64,000 nt of DNA from Palaemon carinicauda (lineage: Eukaryota; Arthropoda; Malacostraca; Decapoda; Palaemonidae): assembly GCF_036898095.1 (NCBI RefSeq), contig NC_090759.1, forward strand, positions 19,080,277 through 19,144,276. Direction: 5' to 3'. This document shows positions 11,540-22,400 of the stretch, piece by piece. The position numbers and the translations under genes were made by a program. The notes under the pieces were generated by a model. That model worked only from the letters and a program-made list of their open reading frames with translations, searched no databases and was not told the DNA's origin. Within the stretch, counting starts at the first letter, position 1, and every line of letters begins with the position of its first letter.

Positions 11540-14500
11540 TCAAGCCTCAAAGAAATATATATTCCTTAAGTTGTTATAGTTGGGGCATTCGGTCAACAAA
11601 TGCCTTACTGTTAGAGGTACTAAACAGTCGTCACAATACGGTTGGTGTTGGCCCTTCAGCAGAAACTCGTGTGTCAACCGAGTGTGACCAATACGGAGAC
11701 GACAAAGAGACGTCTCCCATTTTTGGGGCATCATATTATACCTCCAAGGAGATATGTCATTTGTTACCTCTCGCATTTTATTGCCATCTTGACTATCCCA
11801 TTGCTGTTGCTATTTATTTCAAACCAATTTCTTGATGTCAGGTAAGAAATCATTACAGGGAATAGAATACCTTCTTGGCAGTAACTCGGATGCAGCCTTC
11901 TTAGCCAGTGAATCTGCCTTCTCATTCCCACACACACCTACATGTGCTGGAACCCAACAAAATTGAACTGTTATATCTCTCCGTCCAATAATAAGAAGCC
12001 ATTCTAAAATCTTTAAAACTAAAGGGTTATTAGAATTAAAAACTTCTATAGCTGGAAGGACACTCCATGCATCACTAAAAATTGTAAAATTACCCTCCTT
12101 CTCCAACGCTATTTTCTCAATAGCGGTTAATATGCCATACAGTTCGGCAGTAAATATGGAAGCGGTCAGAGGAAGTGCACTTCTACAATTAAAACCATTA
12201 CTATGTACTCCAAATCCAACGCCAGCATCAGATTTGGAGCCATCAGTATAGATAAAAGTTGATCCTCTATGTTCTTTAACATATTCATTAAAAAGACACC
12301 TGGCTTCTAGGTCTGACATATTCTTCTTATCTCCAATAAAATATTTACAAAAAGATATCTCTGGTAACTTCCATGGAGGCATTGATGATACCTTGAATGG
12401 AAGTACCTTATTTCTAATTATATCCAGACAATTTAATAATCGTTTCACCCGAAAGCCATAAGGTTGAGGAGATTTTGGGTGCAACTCAAAGTATGATGCG
12501 TGTCTTACAAGGATGGCAGTCTGAAAGGCTAGAGAGTTAGGGAGTCTTTGCAATCTAAACCAATACCGAATAATGGAAGACATTCGGTAATGGTCTAGAG
12601 GTAACTCTCCAGCATCAACAAGGAGACTTAGGATAAGCGAGGGTTTAAAAGCTCCAGTAGACAATCTAATACCTGCATGATGTATCGAGCCTAATATTTT
12701 TAACCGGCTTGGGGTGGCTGAAGAATATACCTCACAACCATAACTAATTTTGGAAAAAATCAAGGCCTTGTATAATTTTAAAATAGTATTGCGGTCTGCC
12801 CCCCATGATGTATGGGACAATACTTTTAAGATATTCAGAGCTTCAACACATTTAGCTTTTAACGCTTTTAAGTGAGAAACCCATGTAAGCCTACAATCAA
12901 ATATCAAACCTAAAAATTTAGCTTCTCTTGCACATGGTATCCGTTGACCTTTAATGTATATATCCGGGTCTGGATGTACTCCCCGGATACGACAAAAATG
13001 GACAATGGTAGTTTTACTTGTCGAGAACCTAAATCCATTCATGTCAGCCCACTGGATAATTATATCAATAGCGAGTTGGATTTTTCTCTCAACCATTGCC
13101 ATTCTAGTGACAGCAAATGATATTGAAAAATCATCCACAAATAATGTTGAGAGAACATCCTGGGAAATTGCTGAGGATATCCCATTAATTGCTAGTGCAA
13201 AAAGGGTTACACTCAGCCCACTACCATGAGGAACTCCTCCTTCCTGGCACTTACTCTCTGATAGAGTATCCCCAACCCTCACTTGAAAAACTCTACGTGA
13301 AAGAAATGCCTGAATAAATAGTGGCAGCTCTCCTCTCAATCCCAATTCATGAATGGTTTTAAGTATACCATATCTCCATGTGGTTTCATATGCCTTTTCA
13401 AGGTCAAAAAATACTGTAACATGGTGCTGTTTGGAAGCAAAGGCTTCACAAATAGAAGACTCAAGTCGTATCAACACATCAGTCATTGAGTGCATTTTTC
13501 GGAATCCACATTGAATCGATGATAAAATACCTTTCTTTTCAAGGTACCACATCAGCCTTGCATTGACCATCTTCTCCATGATTTTACATAAACAAGATGC
13601 CAATGCAATAGGACGATAGTTTGCTGCTAAAAACTTGTCTTTACCGGGTTTTAAAAAGGCTAAAATAATGGCTAGTTCCCAAACACTTGGGTAACTATGA
13701 TCCTGCCATATTCTATTAATAATACTTATAATAAATAGTTTTGTATAAAAATGTACATGTTTAATCATTGCATATGGAATTCCATCGGGTCCATGGGCTG
13801 TATCATTGCAATGAGTAAGTGCGGAATCAAATTCTCTTTCAGTGAAAGGAGAATTATACGACTCTTCCCTTCTTGTTGCAAAATTTAAATTTTTTTTTTC
13901 TTCAGTGCTCCTATACTGGTGACCAGGGGCTCCTTCACACTTGCTGGATACATTTGAAAAATGATTAGCCAAGGCATTGCTAACTTCATTTGCTTCAGTT
14001 ACATACTGGCCATTCACCTTCAACACTGGTGGTGGGTTGGGGGTGAATTTGCCAGCTATCTTTTTTACTTTCCTCCACACAGAAGATGGTGGTGTTCTAC
14101 TGTTAATGGAGGAAACAAAAGACATCTATGACTGGCGCCTTGCTTCTTTCATGGCACGACAAAACTGTGCTCTACATTTCTTGTACATAATTAAATTCTC
14201 ATCAGTTTTGCGTCTACGCAATCGTGTTTAGAGATCTTCTTGTGGCTCTGTGGAGTGCAGTTATTTCTGAAGACCACCACGGGACTGGTCGTCGTTTGAA
14301 TAACCCTGTTGTTTTGGGAATTGAACTGACTCCTGCTGTATGAAGAGTTCCATTCAGTAGGTCTATGGCATCATCAATACTTTCAAACTGTTCTGCTCTC
14401 CCTTCGATTTCACTTAGCTCGGAAAATTTAACCCAGTCTGCCTTGTCTAGATTCCAACGTGGTGATCTTTGCAAAGGCGGACCCTTGTTGGTGTTTATAA

Positions 14501-15087
14501 TGATTGGTGCATGATCACTAGTATGCCAATCATCTAATGTCCTCCAATCAAAATCAAGAAGGCAGTTAGAGCTTGCAACTGAAAGGTCAATGCATGACAA
14601 GGTACCTGTCTGAACATGGAAGTGTGTGGGCTCTCCTGTATTAAGAAGTCCCACATCCTCATTCTCCACAATTGATGAGATAATATTGCCCCTTGTGTTT
14701 GCTAAAATATCACCCCATAAAGGATGTCTACCATTCATATCTCCCAGGTAGAGAAATGGTTGAGGGAGTTGATGAATGACCTCTGCTAAATCATCATATA
14801 AAATATTGTATATTTTCTTCCTATATCAATTTGTACAGCCACTGCCTGCAGTGTTGTACATATAGACATAGGTATTTGGGGAACATCTCGACAAACGTAC
14901 ATGAGACTTCCACCATGGTTCCCTGTTGATGATTATATGGTGTTCTATAGCTAACATACTCTCGAGGACTAGGTGTGTTAGCATCAAGCATACTTTCCTG
15001 TAGACATACAATTATGGGGCAATGTTCATGAATTAGGAGCTTAAGTTCTTCAAATTTCGCCCCTAAACCCTGACAGTTCCATTGCAA
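11540..15087 (-). pseudogene. LINE X2 ORF2: AP endonuclease, RT, RNase H (few breaks)
   Basis: The endonuclease (14,214-15,087) has WNCQGLGAK, CLQES, DMNGRHPLWG and TSDHAPI, but a deletion near 14,805 and a shift near 14,215 change phase. After TAG at 14,126-14,128 a 768-residue frame (11,819-14,125) contains RT with YRPIALASCLCKIMEKM, FFDLEKAYETTW and LFVDDFSISF, then RNase H with FIYTDGSKSDAG, TAELYGI and GNEKADSLAKKA. Two stops lie just after DIKKLV near 11,818. The C-terminal Cys/His segment (CDDCLVPLTVRHLL) follows in phase. Compared with X1, AYD is AYE, adjacent to the catalytic Asp. Confidence 0.9.
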
Positions 15088-15101
15088 AATTGAGGAGAAA
15101 A

Positions 15102-16919
15102 CTATGGATTTTTTCGGGAAGACATCTTGGATGAGGTCTTCCCTTTAGCAGTTTTTATTCTAACATTATTAACTGTAGGTTTCTTCAGAGATGGTCTTGT
15201 TAAGTTGGGTTTTACGTTGGTGTTTTTCTTTGTATCTTTTTTATATATTTGTTGAGGGGGATGGTGGACCTCAACTTGAATTTCTGATTCATTTAAATTG
15301 TCTTCTGGTTGATCGCCAACATCAACAGACAAAACATCATATTTATTTGATGTCATAATTCTAGTATTTCTTATGGAAGAGGGTGAGAGAAATGGAGGTC
15401 TCTCTCTTTTACGATTAATAGGTTGCGAGTTACCAGGTTTTTGTACCTTCCCGCTACAGGTACACCTGATAACTTGGTGTCAGGTGGAATCTCCATTAAA
15501 TCAGGCAAGGATATGGCCTGGGAGAGGTTAGTACTATCCTTTGCAATGGGGGACAAAGGTTTGATAGTGGTGGGCAATGTCTTTTTGTTGATACTCAATG
15601 ATAAATCTTTAGGAGGAGATGTTCTTGTCTTATGCAGCACTTTATCAATAGATGGTGAATTCCTTTTTCGAGAACTACCTACAGTAGTAGATGGGTGAGA
15701 TGATTCCCGAGGAACTTTTTCTCCTGTTTTTAATGTCTTTGCATAAGTATTAGATTTATTTAATAATCTCTTGGCATCCCCACGCTTACATGTTCAATAA
15801 TTGATTTATTAAGGGCAGCCTCTTCTAACTTATAAAACTGGCAGCTCCTATCATTAGATTTATGATTAGAGTTGCAGTTTAAGCACCTTGCCTCAAGTGT
15901 ACATTCCCCATGGTAAATATTGGAGCAAGTATTACAAATTTTTTCATTATTGCAAACTTTGGAAGGATGTCCAAATTTAAAGCAATTATAACATTGCAGT
16001 GGTTTCTGCTTAAAAGGTTGAACTCTGATCCATTCGTTTTCTATGTCTATTTGGAAAGGTACATCCGCATCCTGGAAAGTAAGAACAATCATTGATTTTC
16101 CAGGTACTTTATGTACTTTCCACACTGATAGAGGACACATAGCCAATATCTCCTCTTCAGTAAATTCATACAGATCCCTATAAAAAACCACTCCCCTTCC
16201 ATAGCTAAAGTTTAGATGGGGGTTTGATGTCCAATTTTATATCATCATTTACTGTCTTCAAATTGGACAATATAACGGACTGTGTGTATGACTTGGCCTT
16301 TATCAAGTAACTTTTCTTCCCAAATCGAGATATATCTCCACGTGCGATCGTACCTACCTTCCTCTGAAGAAATTTGCAGATCTTGAAGTAATTTTCCGTA
16401 CCTTCTACAGATTGAGCAAGAAGCCACATTGGTGATTTTGGCTTTCTTTGGGATGGTATATCTGCCTCTATCTTTATCAGCCCAGTCTGCTGGTCTGTAG
16501 ACATCCAGATCTTTAGGTGCCCCATCACACAGAGCACCCTTAACACTCATATTACCTACTTTAATATCAACAATATTACGGCTTGCATTAAATGCTTCCT
16601 CGTGACAATTAAATGATAACCAAGATTCCCAATTATCATCTTGAAGTTTCATTCTAATTTCTTTTATTGATCCGTAACACTCATATATTTTATGTAGCAC
16701 ATCATAATTAGCTTCTAATGGGATTTGGGTAACGTGCAGGACATTCAGTTTTCCTGTGTTGCCCAAATTATCCTTTTTCCGAATGTTTAAAGAACAGTCC
16801 TTTTTAGTTCCTAAGTCGTCAACGGAGTTTTCTTTAAATGAATTGCCAGAGGTCGTCAACAGTGCCGGGGGCGAGTCAGCATATCCAGGGGAGGTGGGGT
16901 CATTGTCACAAGAATCCAT
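15102..16919 (-). pseudogene. LINE X2 ORF1, RRM-like region and CCHC knuckles
   Basis: Starts at ATG 16,919 (MDSCDNDPTSPGYADS). An RRM-like segment (VLHVTQIPLEANYDVL...YGSIKEIRMKL) is followed by a phase change near 16,470 and a stop near 16,205. Three Cys/His modules lie within 15,760-16,191: CYNCFKFGHPSKVC (canonical CCHC), CNTCSNIYHGECTLEARC and CLNCNSNHKSNDRSC. The tail is Ser/Pro/Lys rich and ends at 15,102 just before ORF2. Typical role: coating of element RNA. At least three breaks make it a pseudogene. Confidence 0.85.
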
Positions 16920-17754
16920 CAGAATAAAGAAAAGAGAAGACTGATTTTTTGAATAGTTTCATTTACCTGCTTGAGAACATCAAGGCATCACATGTTGGGA
17001 AGGAAATTTGCACTCTCCACTACCGGCACAGTGAGAGTATACTTCCCAGATGGTCCACTCCATACCCTACCCGAAGGATAGCATCAAAACAGATATAGAG
17101 GCACAGGTGTAAGCTAAACCCGCCTGTTAGGACTGAGACCAAGAAACTATGGAATCATCCTCCCCATATCTGTAATGACGGGCTTCTGGCCAAAAGCCGA
17201 GAGTCCTACCACAAGCATTGGATCCCCCTGGATTCCGAAGACCCAACACTTGAGAATAGTTCCGCCAAAAAGGTCCAAACCATCTTCGGGATGGCTGAGA
17301 TCCTCCAATACTCTCACATATAGCTTTGAGCACAAACACCTCCCAACCGTGACCCCTTTCCCATTCATCAAAGCAGGCAGCAATACCGGATGTAGAAACA
17401 TCCGCCCAAGTGGCAATAACAGACGTAGAAACATCCATGCCATAAAAAGAAAAAAAAGAAAAAAATAATAATAATAATAAACATACATATATATGTAAAA
17501 AAAACACATACATATGGAAAATTTTACCCATGGGGTTAGGACAGCATCATGAAAGAAAGTTTATAATATTAGGAGAAGGTTGAAGCAATATAAAGAGGAA
17601 GAAAAAGATAAGAAAGAGAGAAATTTAGATTCGAACTGGGGGAGTAATTTCCCCAAGTTCGAGAGCCCTCATGCCCGTCACCAAGTTTCAGCACGGGAGT
17701 GAAATGCCGTGCTGAAGCTCAATGACTTCATCAAGGCATTCTCTCATTAAGAGG
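16920..17754 (-). other. LINE X2 5' UTR with terminal hairpin
   Basis: Homologous to 8,982-9,790. The hairpin at 17,687-17,716 has perfect 10-bp arms (ttcagcacgg / ccgtgctgaa) around a 10-nt loop, about 40 nt from the 5' end. A simple A-rich/ATT stretch lies at about 17,440-17,510. No gene is seen. Confidence 0.55.
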
Positions 17755-17767
17755 GCGAGTCAGTTGG
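17755..17767. repeat. Target site duplication, LINE X2, 5' side
   Basis: Same 13 bases as 11,244-11,256. Confidence 0.88.
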
Positions 17768-18868
17768 ACGTGCAGGGGAACTCTGACGCGCAAGGGAAGC
17801 CCCCACACCGTGGGAGACATCCCTTTGCTCCAAAGGGACCGTTGCCCGTCGTATGACGAGATTAGAGGGCGCCTGCTGCGCATCTGCGCCGGAGGTGGAA
17901 GGTCTGGTAGGCGTAGGAGATCGCGAGCGATCACCGGAGAGGTCCAAGGACGTGGCTGCTACGGACTGCTCCCGACGAGGAGAATCCTCATCAGAGGAAG
18001 GAGGTGGAGACGACTCGAAGAGGCGCCTCTTGACTCCCTTATAGGGAGACGGGAGGCCCCTGCGGCAAAGTGGACGACGAGCCTTACGGCAAAGGCGGCC
18101 ACGAGGGAGGTCAATCGGGTTGTCAGTCCTCCAAAGAGGAGTCTCTGTCAGTGCGCTCCCCCAAGGGGGAGGCGTACACACAGGAGAGACCGTGGGACCC
18201 ACCTTCTCCTTCGAAGGATGTTCGGAAGGGGGAGGAGGGCCTTCAGCAACGTCCGCAACATCAGCCACAGCAGAGGTTTGACCAGACCCGTCAGAAGCCT
18301 CTGCCACAACCACGTCGACAATAAACAGAGGGTCTACCTCTGCTATCACCGGCGACTGTTTGACAGAGGCCCCCAACTGGATAAGGTCAAACAGGGCTTC
18401 CTTGGAGGGCAAGCCCTTAAGCCCCAAGGAAGCCCAAAGCTGAAAGAGATCATCATAGACACAGCATTAGGGTCATCATAATGAGAATCAAAATCCTGCC
18501 CCGACCCCCTCTCCCGCACCCCGAGATTGGGAAACAGAACAAGGGTCTACCCTACCACTCGGCAGTCTCTCACGAGAGGCCAGCCAAGCGGGAGCTTCGG
18601 AGGAGGTTTGGGCAGCGGAAGAAGAGTCCCTGGAGCCTTCCTCTTTCAAGGCAACCCTTGAAGGAGAAAGGTCTCTCTTGGACTTCTTCTTACGACGCCA
18701 GGCAAACCTCTCCCACTGGGAGGTAGACCTCTCCCTGCACTCACTACAAGTTAATTCCTTATCACACCGTTGACCTCGACACTGCGGGCAAAGTGTGTGG
18801 GGATCCGTTTCGACCGCCAACATGAAGGTCCCACAAGGGCGGCCGGAGAGTCCAGGGCACTTGCGCAT
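17768..18868 (-). pseudogene. SR-DIRS Gag, N-terminal part with Cys cluster
   Basis: ATG at 18,868 starts MRKCPGLSGRPCGTF; copy 2 has an ATG at the same place. A Cys/His cluster follows: HTLCPQCRGQRC, then CSECRERS, a likely zinc-binding module. A basic segment (RRKKKSKRDLSPSRV) and acidic/Ser-rich spacer come next. A frameshift near 18,490 moves the frame to FQLWASLGLKGLPSKEALFDL, which continues through SPYKGVKRRLFESS to SPARPTDS at the LINE X2 insertion. I recognise no enzymatic domain. Position first in a DIRS element and the Cys cluster argue for Gag. Confidence 0.7.
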
Positions 18869-19194
18869 AATAGTGATAAAGAGCGAGGCCAACTTCCAAA
18901 CACACAAGTCTGAGGAAAAGCAAAAAAAAGATTAAGGCTGTCAAAAGCGAGGACGAGAGACAGACACGTCTGCACATCGTCCGAGCCAAAAGTGAAGCGA
19001 GACAACTCACCGGTGTGTGGGGGGGGGGGAAGGGTAGCAAGCTACCCCTTCCCCAACCCCTTTGCTAACTAGCGCGGGGGTAGTTAACCCTCGTTAAAAT
19101 TCTACTGTATTGGCTCGTCAATTTCAGCTACGCTGAAAGTAAACCCAATGTAAATAGCGTGGTTTGTATTTCGGTTACGGAACAAATCTTAATT
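18869..19194 (-). other. SR-DIRS 5' leader
   Basis: Non-coding, shared with copy 2 (30,060-30,221). It contains cctcgttaaaattcta and the stretch ending ttacggaacaaat. On the minus strand, a pyrimidine tract ending in TTTTCCTCAG (about 18,912-18,935) looks like a splice acceptor upstream of the Gag ATG, but copy 2 lacks the AG, so this is weak. Confidence 0.5.
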
Positions 19195-19989
19195 GTATAA
19201 AATATTGCCAGAGCTTCAATAAAACTTTACCAGGAAGGTTATATCATGCATGAAGTGTGTAGGTGCCTAGGCTAGGAAGCCTAGCACTCGTGAGGCTCGA
19301 TCATAAATAGCCAAATCCACAACAACAATGACATAATATAAAAATCCCTAGCTAAATATCTAAATAGCTAAAGTTATTAATGCAAATAATGCCGGGAAAG
19401 TCGTTCTTGCTAACTAAATGTACAAGAAGAACGACCGCATCCATTAAGCCATCCGGCTGGCAACAGCTCTTGTTACGTTAATTACGATCTCAATCGAAGA
19501 GCAAAACTGGCAAGAGCTTACATTTACACAATTCAAAGATATTACTTAACTTTCCAGAAGCTGATGAGGCTGGTGAAGACATCATAGCGACAAATTACTC
19601 CAAAATAGCGAAAGATAACACAGGATAACACTTGTCAACGAAGCTACAAGAGAAAGAATGGCTTGGTGGCGCCGCGCGGTGGCGATTTGGCGCACTATTT
19701 ACAGTACGGTAGGAGTGTCGCCTCTTTAACGACTCTCCTATATTCTTGCCACTTTTCCCCTCGAAGCTGAAACGCTATTGGGGGTGTAGATAGCTATGAG
19801 ACGTGTCAAGAATACGTCCTCTGATATTACGCGATATTCCTTTTAAATCTTAAGGGATATTCGCTCCAGGAGTTAGAATTCTGGATACCTTTGGTAAATT
19901 CTCTGGGATATATCACTGTAGTCAAATATACCTAGGAAGCTACTAATGAAGGAACTTCCATCAGGACGACATGGCCTGAGCCCAAAAAA
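19195..19989 (-). mobile_element. Second-family DIRS, isolated 5' terminal region
   Basis: This stretch aligns by eye with the 5' terminal regions of DIRS-A and DIRS-B: tatatcatgcatgaa, then tgccgggaaagtcg versus ggccggaaaacgctg, then the terminal inverted repeat ending ccatcaggacgacatgg...gagcccaaaaaa. Its junction at 19,194 is where SR-DIRS begins, so SR-DIRS probably inserted into, or recombined with, a second-family element whose remainder lies left of the window. Confidence 0.7.
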
Positions 19990-20240
19990 CAGATTTTGAG
20001 CGAAGCGAAAAATCTATTTTTGGGTAAGATGGCCATGTCGTCCTGATGGAAGTTCCTCTAAGGTAGCTTCCTAGGGTATATTACAACTACGGCGATATTC
20101 CCAGAGAATTTACCTTAAGGTACCCAGAATTCTAACTCCTGGAGCGAATATCCCTAATAAAAGAATCAGGGATATCGCAAAATATCAGCGGACGTATTCT
20201 TGACACGCCACATGGCAATCTGTACCCCGAACAGAGTTAA
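19775..20240. repeat. Large inverted repeat at a head-to-tail DIRS junction
   Basis: The 5' inverted terminal repeat of the left element (about 19,775-19,989) meets the 3' inverted terminal repeat of DIRS-C (19,990-about 20,240). The arms share gatattcgctccaggagtta, cctaggaagcta and ccatcaggacgacatggcc in inverted orientation with small differences. The centre (19,965-20,055) is the reverse complement of the DIRS-C ICR. Confidence 0.85.
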
Positions 20241-20466
20241 CACTTCGTAGGGGTCAAATGGCAAGAAAACGAGAACGATAAGAAAGGGGGAGCCGTTCGT
20301 AAGGCATCTCTCCTCCCCGTTTCGTAAGCGTGCCCTACGCCGCTTGCGGCGCCATCTGTATTCCTTGTAGCGATACACGAGGTGCTACAGATACTGTAAG
20401 TAGGGAGGGGTCCTACAGCCCTTTCCCCCCTTTTTTTTTTTTTTTAAGGGAAAGGGGCAGGGCGGG

Positions 20467-20560
20467 TCCATCAGGACGACATGGCCATCTTACCCAAAAA
20501 TAGATTTTTCGCTTCGCTCAAAATCCGTTTTTGGGGCTCAAGCCATGTCGTCCTGATGGA
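20467..20560. repeat. DIRS-C internal complementary region
   Basis: The first part is the reverse complement of the 3' terminus (tggccatcttacccaaaaat...caaaatccg) and the second part of the 5' terminus (ggggctcaagccatgtcg...). Together it is a copy of joined ends, the ICR hallmark of DIRS elements, believed to template circularisation of the cDNA. Confidence 0.88.
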
Positions 20561-21456
20561 AGTGTACCAGAGCATTACTATATCTGTGGATTCTCAAAAC
20601 GTGCCGCACTCCTCAGAAATTTTTCCCTAGTCAACTCGACTGAGAGACCTAAGATATTACCGTTATACATCTTTTCACTAACCATAAACCATGATAGCGC
20701 TTCCTGCCCCCTACAGGGAAGAGTCCTACTAGACTCTGGGAAGGAACGAAGAGTACACATACCTATGTATGAATCACTGGCAAGCCCATATAGTGGTCTC
20801 ACCCTATATGAAGTAAAGCATAGTCTGTAAGGAACTACAGCATGAAAAGGATATATCGACCAACCCCATGGTCGAAACTGAGTTGGACAAAAGGTTTATA
20901 TCTGTGTAAGAATAAATTTGCTGCCGCTACCATCCTCTGAGAAGGATGGAGCCCTTTACACTAAGGAAAGTATAAACCAATGCAACAAGGCTTGCATCAA
21001 GGAACAGGCTATTATAGATATCCCCGATTAACGTACATAGGCTGAATGCTCAATAACTGATAAGAAATTGACATAGGTGAAGGAGACAAAAGGTTCCCAA
21101 GAACAAGTTTATTGACAAACAATAAATAGACATGGTTACCACAAGTACGGTAGTAAACAGATATATGTTTCTTTTCACGTACCAAGGTATCAAAGTTAAG
21201 AGTCCATGTTACTAGCCACTGACATTAGCGTCAAAAACGCTCGGCACACATGTCTGTACTTATGCTAAATTCACCTTAAAGACGGAACAGTCACTGTGGG
21301 CACCCGGTGCCCTCACTCCCAGTTATAGCACCGCATATAACTATACACTCACCCTGGAATTAATAGTCCCAATTAAATCCACTGTTTCTCGCAGAGTTAA
21401 ACAGCAGGGTTAACGACGCAACCAACTGCTACCACAGACCTCTTTAGCTGCTCCAC
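20561..21456 (-). other. DIRS-C 3' non-coding region
   Basis: Between the YR stop and the ICR. On the minus strand AATAAA occurs at 21,108-21,113, a possible polyadenylation signal about 350 nt after the YR stop; DIRS-A and DIRS-B have AATAAA at a similar distance. No gene seen. Confidence 0.45.
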
Positions 21457-22400
21457 TTACTTAGCATAGTGGCGAAAGAACACCCTGGAAGACTTCCAGC
21501 CAGTATATGAACGAAGGTGTTCAAAATCCATAAAGTTAAAGAAGTTTAAGGATGAAGCAACTTTCCTCGGATCATGACCTGCGGGTGAACTGTCGGGATC
21601 CGCTCTGCGAATAAAGTATGTAATTTTCGCCCTGAGTTGTTTCAAAGATAAATTCGAGCCCGATGTTTCTCCTCTGAACAGTTGACCCCCTTTGAAGTCT
21701 GAAGTTCTACGAAGATGGACCTTTATGCATTCTACGGGACATAGAGATGCATCTTCTTTCAGAGGGCAGATTCTCCAGGGACCCCACCTGTTGGTGGGCA
21801 ACTCGTTCTTAGCGAGAAACGTAGGGTCCGGAAACAGGTTCAGTTTTCCCCCATCCAGGAACTGAACGCGGCCCTCATCTCTCGAGAGGGCTACAATCTC
21901 ACTAACTCTGGCCCTGGACGCGAGTGCAAAAAGGAAGATAACCTTTTGAGTCAAATCCTTCAGTGCACACTCCTCATTATTCAGTAATGAGGCGAAATGA
22001 AGGACTTTATCTAAAGACCATGAAATAGGCTTTGGAGGAGCTGAAGGTCTAAGTCTGGCGCAGGCCTTCGGGATCTTATTAAAGATTTCGTTAGCGAGAT
22101 CTACCTGGAAGGCGTACAGAATGGGCCTTGTCAAAGCAGACTTACACGTAGAAATCGTGTTAGCTGCCAGCCCCTGTCCGTGGGGTGGATGAAGAAGGAG
22201 AGGCAGAAATCCGTCGAGATCTCATGCGGATTCTTCTCATTGACAAACGCCACCCATTTTTTCCAAGCAGACTCGTACTGCCTTCTAGTAGACTTGCCCT
22301 TATATTCCTCCAGGAAGTCAATGCTGTCTTTCGAGATCCCGAACCGCTTCTTCACCGCTAGGGAGAGAAAATCATGAGCTGCAGGGTCCGGGTTTTCTGT
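21457..22400 (-). pseudogene. DIRS-C tyrosine recombinase (one frameshift)
   Basis: It would integrate the circular cDNA without target duplication. The N-terminal core-binding segment (FLEEYKGKSTRRQYESAWKKW) lies in the frame ending at 22,131. A one-base phase change near 22,170 moves to the 225-residue frame with ASRARVSEIVALS (catalytic Arg), AGHDPRKVASSLNF (His-x-x-Arg) and GWKSSRVFFRHYAK (catalytic Tyr). The frame ends soon after this Tyr, shorter than in DIRS-A and DIRS-B, which add about 25 residues. Confidence 0.88.

Larger units (their letters stand above)
11257..17754 (-). mobile_element. LINE X2, second full-length copy of the X1 family
   Basis: Same family and orientation as X1, with the same 5' terminus and domain order. 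The 3' tail ends in ATCA-type units (plus strand: tttgattgattgattt) instead of ATTC units, preceded by the same A/T-rich (AAATAA-like) stretch. The 13-bp target duplication lies in the repeat region of SR-DIRS Gag. ORF2 is better preserved than in X1: RT and RNase H read through one 768-residue frame. Both copies share a TAG between the endonuclease and RT domains. Confidence 0.92.
1..19194 (-). mobile_element. SR-DIRS copy 1, DIRS-type YR retrotransposon, 3' end outside window
   Basis: Minus-strand order is Gag (18,868 to 2,076), RT, RNase H, and the beginning of a tyrosine recombinase that leaves the window at base 1. The RT and RNase H motifs are of DIRS type (YLDxWL box; LDASKEGWGAH). Two LINEs split Gag; the coding pieces join in sense across both insertions once one copy of each target duplication is removed. 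The 5' boundary near 19,194 is placed because a second, truncated copy (27,006-30,221) has the same end (ggaacaaat, one variable base, ttaatt) followed by different flanking DNA. The first copy abuts the 5' end of another DIRS family. Several frameshifts, an in-frame TAG in Gag and a changed RT active site show it is not autonomous. Confidence 0.8.
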
